A stretch of DNA of 15,620 bases from NCBI GenBank assembly GCA_045120955.1, contig JBGVFH010000040.1:1-15620 (forward strand), read 5' to 3'. Both the position numbers and the translations under genes were made by a program. Below are positions 5,904 through 12,943 of this stretch, in pieces. The stretch is from JAZMZS01 sp045120955. GTDB lineage: Bacteria; Bacillota; Clostridia; Oscillospirales; CAG-272. The notes beneath the pieces were generated by a model that saw only the letters and a program-made list of their open reading frames with translations, was not told the origin of the DNA and made no database searches. Numbering within the stretch: position 1 is the stretch's first letter; every line of letters starts with the position of its first letter.

Positions 5904-6308
5904 CTATTTTAACAGCTCATCCGTCAGACGTATTATTTCGGGGGCGATCTTTTCCCGTTCTTTTCTTACAATGTGATTGTAAGCAGGGTAAGCACAGCAA
6001 ACAAGAACGATACCGACGACACCGATGATAATTCCGATAAGCATAGCCATATCCCGATATGAGCCGAGTATTTCGCTTAAGGTCGTCATCGCAAGGCTCA
6101 TACCTAAGCCCAAGATCAAGGCACCGATGACACCGACTGCAAGTGATACCGATGACGCTTTTTTTGTGACGCTTGCATCCAAACGGCGAAGCTGCTCCAT
6201 TTTATCCTCTTCGGGAGCGGCATATTTTTTTCTGATGGCTTTTATCTCCTCTTGCTGTTTTGCAGAGTAGGTATACTTAAAGGTTTCTTTTTCGTCTCTG
6301 TTTTCCAT
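5904..6308 (-). CDS. Two-span membrane protein of the ABC operon
   Basis: This is a 134-aa protein of unrecognised family. A charged cytosolic N terminus (residues 1-50, with KQQEEIKAIRKKYAAPEEDKM) is followed by two membrane segments near 54-78 (LAVGVIGALILGLGMSLAM) and 88-108 (MLIGIIIGVVGIVLVCCAY) and a charged tail ending IIRLTDELLK. Its N-terminal two-thirds is clearly paralogous to the shorter protein at 8604-8876: both share (T)FxYxYxAKxxxEIxxIRKKY and an ILGLGM/IFGLGM membrane segment. It is the last gene of the ABC operon; its ribosome site AAAGGAG overlaps the permease stop, 3 bases before the start. A helper role for the transporter is inferred from position alone. Confidence 0.8.
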   Translation of the reverse strand: MENRDEKETFKYTYSAKQQEEIKAIRKKYAAPEEDKMEQLRRLDASVTKKASSVSLAVGVIGALILGLGMSLAMTTLSEILGSYRDMAMLIGIIIGVVGIVLVCCAYPAYNHIVRKEREKIAPEIIRLTDELLK

Positions 6309-6311
6309 TTG

Positions 6312-7700
6312 TTACTCCTTTACTGCCTTTAACAGTTTTATTTTTCTACTGCCCCGAACGATCATATAAACAGCCATTGCTATGATAAATACGGAGATCA
6401 CACCGCCGCTTGCCCCAAGCATGATCCTGCGGGTGGACAGATCCATGGTTTCATCGCCGAAGGTGGTGAGCATTGTTGATTCAAGTGTGAGCATCGACAC
6501 ACACGCAGCCGCAAGACTGATAGCTTTAGATGCTGAATACACGGGGCTGTTATATTTACGGTATTTTACGCTATTCACTATAGCAAGGGTAAGCGAGGTG
6601 AAGGTATATGCCGCCATTGCAATCGTTGTGATCTCGTGATGAATAAAGGTTCTGTTCCAATACACCATAAAGAATATCATAAGCGACAGCGCCGAGTTCA
6701 TAACGAGAAATATTATTCCGCAGGCACGGTATCTGACAAGCTCCTCCCTGATCTTATCTCCGGGTTTATGTTTGCTTGTGTGACGGGCTAAGAAAAAGCG
6801 CATTACAGCAAGAGAGATATAATATCCTGCCATCGAAAAAAACCAAAAGGATGAGTGATAGAAGCCAAGTCCCAACTGAAAAACAGCATAAGCGGTATTG
6901 AAGATAAGTGAGCCGTAAAGTGAAACATTCACTCTCAGCCTTGCATCCTCGAGCCAACGTCTTGCATACTTGTTTTCATCCTTGAAGTCATTGAAAAACC
7001 GAATTAAAAAGGGTATTTTCAAACACCATACCATAAATGACAGAATGAGTGAAAGCCACAGCTTCTGCTTTGTAATAACGCTCATCACAAGATATATCGG
7101 AACAAATACCGATATAAGAATCATCTTGGAGAGGATGCACATCACAAGCTCATTCACACCGAAGCCTGCCATATCAAAGGGCAGTCCCGAGATGGCACCG
7201 CCGAGCAGGGAGCCTATGAAAAAGGCAAGGATCATAAAAGCTCCGCCGACAAAACACACAAGTGTTTTGGAAATTACATAGTCACTCTTATTTGCACGAA
7301 CGGTAAACAGATTTTTTGCATATCCGCTTCTGAAATCGTCGGCAACGAAAATACAAACGAGAACTGCCGCAAGGAAATACAGCATATTGATGTTGCACAT
7401 AGAGGTAATGCTCATATCCATTGCCACAGCTTCACTGCTTGCGGCGGCGTCGCCGCTGACCGAGCCGATGATCTGCCATGCATTATCAAAGCCTTCCATA
7501 ACGGTCTCCGCACCCGTTTGCGGATTTACGGAAACAGTACCGTCCATCATCGTTGTCATAATGAGTATGAGGATGGGCATAACAAGGCAAACGCCGACCA
7601 TGATATAAAGCAGGGGCATAGTAAACATTCTGCGAAAGTCCACAGACAACATACTTTTCAGCCTTTTGCCGAAGCTGTTGTGTTCAAACTTGATCTCCAT
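6312..7700 (-). CDS. ABC-2 type transporter permease
   Basis: A 462-aa multi-span membrane protein, the likely membrane partner of the ATPase encoded just upstream. The layout fits ABC-2 type permeases: a short cytosolic start (LKSMLSVDFRRMFTMPLLYIM), a first span, a large outside loop of about 70 residues rich in Asp, Gly and Ser, then spans near residues 105-120, 145-170, 185-205 and 210-230, and four further spans in the second half. At 462 aa it is longer than the 200-260 aa BcrB-type subunits, with an additional four-span C-terminal half. The start follows the ATPase stop by one base, and AAGGAGG within the last ATPase codons serves as its ribosome site, so translation is probably coupled. 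Substrate is unknown; antimicrobial-peptide export or resistance is common for such pairs but not shown here. Confidence 0.85.
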   Translation of the reverse strand: MEIKFEHNSFGKRLKSMLSVDFRRMFTMPLLYIMVGVCLVMPILILIMTTMMDGTVSVNPQTGAETVMEGFDNAWQIIGSVSGDAAASSEAVAMDMSITSMCNINMLYFLAAVLVCIFVADDFRSGYAKNLFTVRANKSDYVISKTLVCFVGGAFMILAFFIGSLLGGAISGLPFDMAGFGVNELVMCILSKMILISVFVPIYLVMSVITKQKLWLSLILSFMVWCLKIPFLIRFFNDFKDENKYARRWLEDARLRVNVSLYGSLIFNTAYAVFQLGLGFYHSSFWFFSMAGYYISLAVMRFFLARHTSKHKPGDKIREELVRYRACGIIFLVMNSALSLMIFFMVYWNRTFIHHEITTIAMAAYTFTSLTLAIVNSVKYRKYNSPVYSASKAISLAAACVSMLTLESTMLTTFGDETMDLSTRRIMLGASGGVISVFIIAMAVYMIVRGSRKIKLLKAVKE

Positions 7701-7701
7701 G

Positions 7702-8607
7702 TTATCTGACCTCCTTTTCGTTCATAAGATCGATGTAGTATTCTTCCAGACCGATCTTATCGGTGCTTATCTCGCTGACAAGAATTCCGTTTTCATAAAG
7801 ATAAGTAACGATCTCTTCGGGACTTGTCTTATCATACACACGGATATATCCGGCTTGGTCTTCTTGTACACGGGAATACTTGCAGGAGAGCAATGCTTTC
7901 GTGCGGCTCATATCCTTTGTCCGAAGCGCAATATAGGTGCGGCAGCTTGCTTCCAGCTCTTCGGCGGTCATCTCTTTGATCATTTTACCGCCGCGGACGA
8001 TGCCGTAATGGGTAGCGATTTTCTCAAGCTCGCCCAAGATATGAGAGGAAACGACAACGGTACATCCGTAGTTTTTCGTGATATCTGTAAGAACCTCACG
8101 CATGATTCTCATACCGTCAGCATCAAGACCGTTGATAGGCTCATCAAGCACGAGTAAGGTCGGAGCTCCAAGCAGAGCCATAGCAATTCCTATTCTCTGC
8201 TTCATACCGAGGGAGCAGTTCTTGTATTTGTTGGAAGCGGCACCCTCCATTCTGACAGTTTTGAGCGCCTTTACGACTTCTTCCTCTGCGTTTTTAATGC
8301 TCAAATTAGCCGCTTGAAGCATCATATTGTTCCATACGCTGTAATTTGGAAAGCAGCCGGGAGCTTCTATCAGAACTCCCACCTTTGCTCTTACATCGGC
8401 GTCCGTATGATCTCTGCCGAACAGCTTGACCTGTCCGCCGCTTTTGTGAATGAGTCCGCATATGATCTTTTCCGTTGTGGATTTACCGCTGCCGTTCTCA
8501 CCGATAAAGCCGTAGACAGCACCAACGGGAACGGTCATATTAAGCCCGCAGAGGGCTTGCTTTTCGCCAAAGCTTTTTGTTAGATCTCTGATCTCTATTG
8601 CATTCAT
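7702..8607 (-). CDS. ABC transporter ATP-binding protein (BcrA/CcmA type)
   Basis: A 301-aa ATPase that would power the adjacent permease. All nucleotide-site motifs are present: Walker A GENGSGKST (residues 36-44), the signature LGMKQR, Walker B LLVLDEP, the D-loop region GLDADGM and the H-loop histidine in VVVSSHILGEL. A C-terminal domain of about 85 residues follows, as usual in the bacitracin/lantibiotic-resistance subgroup. I chose the start at 8607 (MNAIEIRDLTKSFG, a standard beginning) over the longer frame from 8676, whose extra residues overlap the upstream gene and look non-coding. The start overlaps the preceding stop as ATGA, indicating translational coupling. Family assignment is secure; substrate is unknown. 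Confidence 0.93.
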   Translation of the reverse strand: MNAIEIRDLTKSFGEKQALCGLNMTVPVGAVYGFIGENGSGKSTTEKIICGLIHKSGGQVKLFGRDHTDADVRAKVGVLIEAPGCFPNYSVWNNMMLQAANLSIKNAEEEVVKALKTVRMEGAASNKYKNCSLGMKQRIGIAMALLGAPTLLVLDEPINGLDADGMRIMREVLTDITKNYGCTVVVSSHILGELEKIATHYGIVRGGKMIKEMTAEELEASCRTYIALRTKDMSRTKALLSCKYSRVQEDQAGYIRVYDKTSPEEIVTYLYENGILVSEISTDKIGLEEYYIDLMNEKEVR

Positions 8608-8876
8608 TCGATAAAAAGAACTGCACCGAACACCATACGCCATACACCGCTTCCGATCATTCCCATTGTTAAGCACATTCCCAAACCAAATATCAATAAT
8701 CCACCGATACCGGAACAGAGTGATTCTGTCATGCCCGAAGTCTGCACGATGTAGTCCATGCGTTTCAATTCGTCCATTTTGCTCTCACATTGAGGCAGAT
8801 ATTTTTTTCGGATCTCCTGTATCTCTTTTTTATCTTTGGCACAATAGCTATAGCTGAAAGTTATATCCTTATCCAT
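8604..8876 (-). CDS. Short membrane protein, truncated paralog of the 134-aa operon protein
   Basis: A 90-aa protein of unrecognised family. Start 8876 is preferred because GAGAGGA lies 5 bases before it and because MDKDITFSYSYCAKDKKEI then aligns with the 134-aa protein at the other end of the operon; starting at 8903 would add nine unrelated residues. Residues 1-45 are charged and cytosolic, and one membrane segment follows near 51-70 (IGGLLIFGLGMCLTMGMIG). A partial hydrophobic end (VWRMVFGAVLFIE) stops where the longer paralog would carry on with its second span and charged tail. The stop overlaps the ATPase start (ATGA). It looks like a gene cut short when the ATPase became joined to it, but it may still be expressed. 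Confidence 0.72.
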   Translation of the reverse strand: MDKDITFSYSYCAKDKKEIQEIRKKYLPQCESKMDELKRMDYIVQTSGMTESLCSGIGGLLIFGLGMCLTMGMIGSGVWRMVFGAVLFIE

Positions 8877-8899
8877 TTGAGTCCTCTCATATCGGGAGA

Positions 8900-9115
8900 T
8901 CATTTTTCGCCGGAAAGTCTCTTTTTAGCATCCTCTACGGTTTTGCCTTCTTTTGCAAAGAGCTTCTCAACACACTTATCGGTTACTTTGCTGAAGCCTT
9001 CGACAACACCTTCTTCGATTTTCTTGTAACCTCCGACAACACCGTCCTCGATTTTCTTGTAGCCTTTAACTACACCATCTGCGATCTTCTTGTTTGCTTC
9101 TGCAATTTTAGACAT
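8900..9115 (-). CDS. Small 11-residue-repeat protein, first gene of the ABC operon
   Basis: A 71-aa charged helical protein built from 11-residue repeats: KIAEANKKIAD (residues 3-13), GVVKGYKKIED (14-24), GVVGGYKKIEE (25-35), GVVEGFSKVTD (36-46), and a weaker KCVEKLFAKEG (47-57). A Lys/Glu-rich end follows. Such 11-mers form amphipathic helices of 11 residues per three turns, known from membrane-binding proteins such as synucleins and apolipoproteins; the GVV-x-G pattern is reminiscent of these. It has no signal peptide or membrane span. The ribosome site AAGGAAAT lies upstream and a promoter with an extended -10 sits about 35 bases before the start. Its stop lies 23 bases before the next start. 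Function is unknown; binding to the inner membrane face is an inference. Confidence 0.78.
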   Translation of the reverse strand: MSKIAEANKKIADGVVKGYKKIEDGVVGGYKKIEEGVVEGFSKVTDKCVEKLFAKEGKTVEDAKKRLSGEK

Positions 9116-9150
9116 TGTAATAATTTCCTTTTCTTGATTTTTGTGATCAG

Positions 9151-9159
9151 ATTATACCA
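9151..9159 (-). promoter_or_regulatory. Extended -10 promoter of the ABC operon
   Basis: The minus strand reads TGGTATAAT, an extended -10 with perfect TATAAT, about 35 bases before the first operon gene. I see no good -35 at 17 bases, which is tolerated with an extended -10. The remaining gene-free stretch 9160-9425 is AT-rich and holds only the hairpin at 9322-9395. Confidence 0.55.
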
Positions 9160-9321
9160 TTCGGTTGTTTGCGAGTTTTTTATAAAATGTTTGAGTTTTG
9201 TTAAAATCAATATTTTATCTCTGATACATTGTTTCTTATGCCCCTTGCGTACAAGCAAAGTATAATATGCGGGTGTTTTTGCGATGTTTATAAAATGTTT
9301 CTGAAATATTAAAATGAAAAA

Positions 9322-9395
9322 ATCCCACTGATTTTGATGTGCACCCCAAAAGTCAGACGCTTTTGAAGGTGCACATCAATTTTGATCAATGGGAT
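9322..9395 (-). terminator. Long imperfect palindrome: terminator of the aldehyde operon, IS-end-like
   Basis: ATCCCA-c-TGAT...TTGATGTGCACC on the left pairs with GGTGCACATCAA...TGATCA-a-TGGGAT on the right. Inside, AAAAG and CTTTT pair around TCAGACG. On the minus strand the stem runs straight into a T run (GGGATTTTTTC), so it can end the operon finishing at 9426. The segment TGTGCACCCCAAAAGTCAGAC resembles terminal inverted repeats of IS3/IS150-type insertion sequences, suggesting a MITE or collapsed IS remnant adopted as terminator. The IS resemblance is from memory. Confidence 0.65.
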
Positions 9396-9425
9396 ATAAT
9401 GATGTGTTTTAAGTATATATTTAGC

Positions 9426-10127
9426 TTAATGCGGGCATCGGAGAGTTTTGTATATATCAGCTTTCAGATACATTGCGAAGGCAAGCATACAGAGTGCGGG
9501 ATAATAAGTTCCCATGCACGCTTCGCTCGTCCAGTCCCAAAGACCGATAAACCAGTCGAAGACAAGCATCAGGTCAGAGAAGAAGAACAGCAGACTGCCC
9601 AAAGCCAACGTTGAGTAAAAGAAATTTCTTTCGGAAAGGAAGTTTCCGAGTGCTTTACCGAGCATGGAGGAAATTATCAGCGCATACACGATGCAGACAG
9701 CTTTGAAAACCGGCACTTCAAACTGAAGGAGCGGGCAAAAGAGCAAAAATGCTCCGGCACCGAGAAACAGTGCGGCGGAAATAATAATGTCAAGGCAGTT
9801 GATCTTCTTTAAAAAGCAGTATGCTATCACAAAACACACATGCCCCAGAGCAAATGTTGCTGCACCTATAATAAAGTCGTAGCCGATGAGTACATCCCCC
9901 AGCATGGCAAGTATAAGTCCTAAAGCCATGGAAAAGTAGAATATACGGTTGGATGCTCCGTTTCTGAGCGCATATGAAAGATTGATAAGTCCAAGTAAGG
10001 CAAAGCCGCCGCTGCAGATACATTTAAGAGTGAAATCAAAGCCGTTTTTTTGATAGAAATAGTTGAGAACGAATATTGCGGCAATGATCAGGATGTTTGC
10101 TGCCAACATTATTTTGTTTTTTTTCAT
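9426..10127 (-). CDS. YhhN/TMEM86-family membrane protein, putative lysoplasmalogenase
   Basis: A 233-aa integral membrane protein with about eight hydrophobic spans, matching the length and layout of the YhhN family. Family hallmarks are the acidic motif ALGLILAMLGDVLIG (residues about 68-84), followed by GAATFALGHVCFVIAY, and a second acidic motif GSLLFFFSDLMLVFDWF (about 177-193). Mammalian TMEM86B and a characterised bacterial YhhN protein are lysoplasmalogenases, which hydrolyse the vinyl-ether bond of lysoplasmalogen and release a fatty aldehyde; that activity here is inferred. The gene begins 3 bases after the aldehyde dehydrogenase stop, with GAGGT in the final codons as ribosome site, so it is the last member of one operon. 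Plasmalogens occur mainly in anaerobic bacteria, which fits the setting. Confidence 0.82.
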   Translation of the reverse strand: MKKNKIMLAANILIIAAIFVLNYFYQKNGFDFTLKCICSGGFALLGLINLSYALRNGASNRIFYFSMALGLILAMLGDVLIGYDFIIGAATFALGHVCFVIAYCFLKKINCLDIIISAALFLGAGAFLLFCPLLQFEVPVFKAVCIVYALIISSMLGKALGNFLSERNFFYSTLALGSLLFFFSDLMLVFDWFIGLWDWTSEACMGTYYPALCMLAFAMYLKADIYKTLRCPH

Positions 10128-10130
10128 GGT

Positions 10131-11513
10131 TTACCTCAAAAATATATGTAACAGCGTTTCATATAGCTTGCTCTTGTACGGCTGATAGCGCATCGGAAGA
10201 TCCAACCAGGTCTTTTTATCTACGACAGATTTGGTATGAGAAAAAGCATCAAAGCCGTCTTTACCGTGATAGCTGCCCATACCGCTTTCTCCGACACCTC
10301 CGAAGCCCATCTCGCTTGTGGCGAGGTGAATGACAACATCGTTAATGCATCCGCCGCCGTAAGAAAGCTCGGTTGTAACTTTCCGAATGTGGTTTTTATC
10401 ACTTGAGAAAAGATATAATGCCAAAGGCTTATCCTTGTCCTTTAGCTCTTCTACGACCTTATCAAAGCTGTCGAAGGTCAAAATCGGCATGATCGGCCCG
10501 AATATCTCTTCTCCCATAACAGCATCCGATTCTGTAACATTATCCATTACAGTGGGGGCTATCTGATGCGTATCGGGATTGGTATTGCCGCCGATAACGA
10601 CCTTGCTTTGGTCGATCAAAGCGCACAGACGGGCAAAGTGTTTTTCGTTGATTATCTTACCGTAGTCCTTGTTTTTAAGCGGCTCTTCGCCGTATTGCAA
10701 TTTGATCTGCTTTACAACTTCGCTCACGAAATCGTCTTTTACGGAACGCTCGCAAAGAATATAGTCGGGCGCAACACAGGTCTGACCGCAGTTGAGATAT
10801 TTACCGAAGACGATGCGCTTTGCGGCGAGCTTGATGTTGGCTGTCGCATCCACGATACAAGGACTTTTTCCGCCGAGCTCAAGCACAGCGGGGGTCAGAT
10901 GCTCTGCGGTATGGCGAAGCACCTCCTTGCCGACCGCCTGACTTCCGGTAAAGAAAACAAAGTCGAATTTTTGGTCAAGAAGGGCGGCGTTTTCAGCTCT
11001 TCCGCCCGTTACGACTGCTACATATTCGGGAGCAAAACACTCGGAGATTATCTTTTTGATGATATTGCTCGTTGCCGGAGAATACGCACTTGGTTTTACA
11101 ATGGCAGTATTGCCTGCGGCGATCGCATCGGCAAGAGGATCGATAGTCAAAAGGAAGGGATAGTTCCATGGACTCATAATGAGTGTATTTCCGTAGGGAA
11201 CAGGCTGCTTATAGCTGTGAGAGGCAAACTGCGCAAGCGGTGTATAGACCGTTTTTCTCTTTGCAAGCTTTCTTGTGTGGCGGATCATATAGGATATTTC
11301 TGACAGCACAAGGCCGCTTTCACACATAAAGCCTTCGTAATGGCTTTTTCCGAGGTCGGCTGTCAGGGCATCGTTGACTTCGTTTTCATACTTTTTAACG
11401 GTAGCATACAGCTTTTTGAGCTGTTCAATACGGAAGCTGACAGGGATCGTCGCTCCGCTTTTATAGAATTTTCTTTGCTTTTCAAGCAGGCTCTGTATTT
11501 CTTGACTTGTCAT
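10131..11513 (-). CDS. Aldehyde dehydrogenase, class 3-like
   Basis: A 460-aa NAD(P)-dependent aldehyde dehydrogenase. The length and the lack of a long N-terminal arm fit the class 3 / fatty-aldehyde group (YwdH-like). Catalytic features are all present: Asn117 in SPWNYPF, the cofactor-binding FFTGSQAVGK (near 187-196), general base Glu212 in LELGGKSP and nucleophile Cys246 in NCGQTCVAPDY. The region EEIFGPIMPI and a C-terminal GGVGESGMG segment complete the fold. The C terminus is hydrophobic and basic (YKSKLYETLLHIFLR), as in membrane-associated members. Its start overlaps the alcohol dehydrogenase stop as ATGA. It would oxidise aldehydes to carboxylic acids in the cytosol or at the membrane face; long-chain preference is inferred from subgroup and neighbours. 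Confidence 0.92.
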   Translation of the reverse strand: MTSQEIQSLLEKQRKFYKSGATIPVSFRIEQLKKLYATVKKYENEVNDALTADLGKSHYEGFMCESGLVLSEISYMIRHTRKLAKRKTVYTPLAQFASHSYKQPVPYGNTLIMSPWNYPFLLTIDPLADAIAAGNTAIVKPSAYSPATSNIIKKIISECFAPEYVAVVTGGRAENAALLDQKFDFVFFTGSQAVGKEVLRHTAEHLTPAVLELGGKSPCIVDATANIKLAAKRIVFGKYLNCGQTCVAPDYILCERSVKDDFVSEVVKQIKLQYGEEPLKNKDYGKIINEKHFARLCALIDQSKVVIGGNTNPDTHQIAPTVMDNVTESDAVMGEEIFGPIMPILTFDSFDKVVEELKDKDKPLALYLFSSDKNHIRKVTTELSYGGGCINDVVIHLATSEMGFGGVGESGMGSYHGKDGFDAFSHTKSVVDKKTWLDLPMRYQPYKSKLYETLLHIFLR

Positions 11514-12724
11514 ACTTCGGTACTCCTGTCTGCAATTTGGTGATAAAAAATTTCTAATTCTTTTGCGGTCATCAGTTTGGGAACGGGATAGAGAGGGTTG
11601 GCTTCTTTTTCAGCGTGCTTTGCCATTATCGGGATATCCTCTTCTTTAATGCCCTGCAGCTTATCCGGAATTCCCATTTTTGCATTGAGCTCTCGGATAG
11701 CTTTGATGAATTTCTCAGCTCCGATTTTGTCGGAGTCGCTTTCGTCAGCTGCTCCTGCGGCAATTCCGAGCTTGCGGAGCTTCTTATGAGCACTTTCTCC
11801 GTAGGCGTCTAAAACATAAGGCATAATGACGGCATTAGCGAGGCCGTGCGGGGTGCCGTAGCGTCCGCCCAATGAGTGAGCAACAGCGTGGATATATCCA
11901 ACATACGATTTAGAAAAAGCAATTCCGGCTTTGTACGCAGCGTGGAGCATGTTTTCTCTTGCTGTATGGTCGTTGCCGTTGGTATAGGCTGCCTCGACAT
12001 TTTCAAAAACAAGCTTCACCGCTTCCAATGCAAGCCGTCTTGTTTCTTTGCTGGTAGAGCGTCCGATATAGGCTTCTACTGCGTGAGTGAGTGCATCCAT
12101 ACCCGTTGTAGAAGTCAAATGCGGCGGCAGGGAATAAGTAAGAGAGGCGTCCAATACAGCGTAATGCGGTATAAGCGGAAAGCTCATTAACGCATATTTG
12201 TGATGCTTATCACTGTCGGTAATAACCGCTGCAAGCGTAACCTCACTGCCGGTTCCTGCCGTGGTGGGAATAGCAATGAGAGTCGGGAGTCTGCGAAAAA
12301 CACGGAGTACGCCTTTTAATTGATCTAAGCGCTTTTTGGGATAAGCAACTCTCGCACCGATTGCTTTGGCGCAGTCCATCGAAGAACCGCCGCCGACGGC
12401 TATCAGGCAGTCACAGTTATTTTTACTGTAAAGCTCCAATGCTTGCTCGACATTATGTACTGTGGGATTTGGCTGTGTTTTATCGTATACAACGTAGCTG
12501 ATACTGCTTGCTTTCAGTATCTGCTCAACGGGACAGACCAAGCCGTTTTTAACGATACCGCTATCGGTAACGATAAGAGCCGACTTGATATTTTCTTTTT
12601 TGAATATATCGCCGAGCTCTGAGCAGGAGCTGACGATTTCCGGTTCTCTGTACGGGAGCACCGGCAGAGCTGATCGAAACGCCGTTTGAAATACACGGCA
12701 AAATGCTGATTTCAGAAAAAACAT
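11510..12724 (-). CDS. Iron-containing alcohol dehydrogenase
   Basis: A 404-aa group III (iron-dependent) alcohol dehydrogenase that interconverts aldehydes and alcohols with NAD(P)H. The N-terminal Rossmann half carries AVGGGSSMDCAKAIG (residues 109-123) and PTTAGTGSEVT (153-163). The helical half holds the metal ligands Asp210 and His214 in GMDALTHAVEAY, and His279 and His293 in GYIHAVAHSLGG...TPHG. The spacing of 14 between the last two matches the FucO family. The N terminus has about 25 extra residues (MFFLKSAFCRVFQTAF) that are hydrophobic and basic and may touch the membrane. The ribosome site AAAGGTGAT precedes the ATG at 12724. It overlaps the small upstream ORF by 13 bases and the aldehyde dehydrogenase by 4, so the enzymes are coupled. 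Confidence 0.93.
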   Translation of the reverse strand: MFFLKSAFCRVFQTAFRSALPVLPYREPEIVSSCSELGDIFKKENIKSALIVTDSGIVKNGLVCPVEQILKASSISYVVYDKTQPNPTVHNVEQALELYSKNNCDCLIAVGGGSSMDCAKAIGARVAYPKKRLDQLKGVLRVFRRLPTLIAIPTTAGTGSEVTLAAVITDSDKHHKYALMSFPLIPHYAVLDASLTYSLPPHLTSTTGMDALTHAVEAYIGRSTSKETRRLALEAVKLVFENVEAAYTNGNDHTARENMLHAAYKAGIAFSKSYVGYIHAVAHSLGGRYGTPHGLANAVIMPYVLDAYGESAHKKLRKLGIAAGAADESDSDKIGAEKFIKAIRELNAKMGIPDKLQGIKEEDIPIMAKHAEKEANPLYPVPKLMTAKELEIFYHQIADRSTEV

Positions 12725-12900
12725 AACATCACCTTTTTCATAATTTTAGGAAACGAATTCAAGGCTATCGCTGATGGTTTTGAGGCTCCGACAGAAAGCG
12801 GATCTTTCTTCATCGGGAGTTCTGCACCGATTTCGTTCTGGGCACTCTCGAGCTTATCGGCAATCTTTTTACCGAGCTCACTCTTTATAATTGTTGACAT
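12712..12900 (-). CDS. Small ORF heading the aldehyde operon, doubtful
   Basis: A 62-aa frame starting at the ATG at 12900 (MSTIIKSELGKKIADKLES, then a KPSAIALNS segment) and overlapping the alcohol dehydrogenase start by 13 bases. It is charged, has no membrane span and no family I recognise. The start codon lies inside an operator-like dyad and only about eight bases after the predicted transcription start, so translation would be almost leaderless; no ribosome site is visible. Its last codons coincide with the ribosome site of the next gene, suggesting that at least the end is not conserved as protein. It could be a leader peptide, a decayed gene or chance. Confidence 0.35.
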   Translation of the reverse strand: MSTIIKSELGKKIADKLESAQNEIGAELPMKKDPLSVGASKPSAIALNSFPKIMKKVMLCFF

Positions 12901-12922
12901 TTCAACAATTATAAAGTATAAC
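12894..12922 (+). promoter_or_regulatory. Plus-strand promoter of the peroxide operon
   Basis: TTGACA (12894-12899), a 17-base spacer and TATAAC (12917-12922). Its -35 lies inside the left operator copy, and its -10 overlaps the -10 of the minus-strand promoter by four bases. The transcript would start near 12929 and have a leader of about 200 bases in which I see no strong structure. Confidence 0.68.
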
Positions 12923-12943
12923 ACAAGCTCGTTGAAATGTCAA
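12915..12943 (-). promoter_or_regulatory. Minus-strand promoter of the aldehyde operon
   Basis: On the minus strand, TTGACA (12943-12938), a 17-base spacer and TATACT (12920-12915). Transcription would begin near 12908. The -35 lies inside the right operator copy and the left copy lies at the start site, so a bound regulator would block it. Confidence 0.72.

Noticed and set aside
10566..11303. A 245-codon plus-strand frame opposite the aldehyde dehydrogenase
   Set aside because: The catalytic motifs are all on the minus strand; this frame is a mirror effect of biased codon use.
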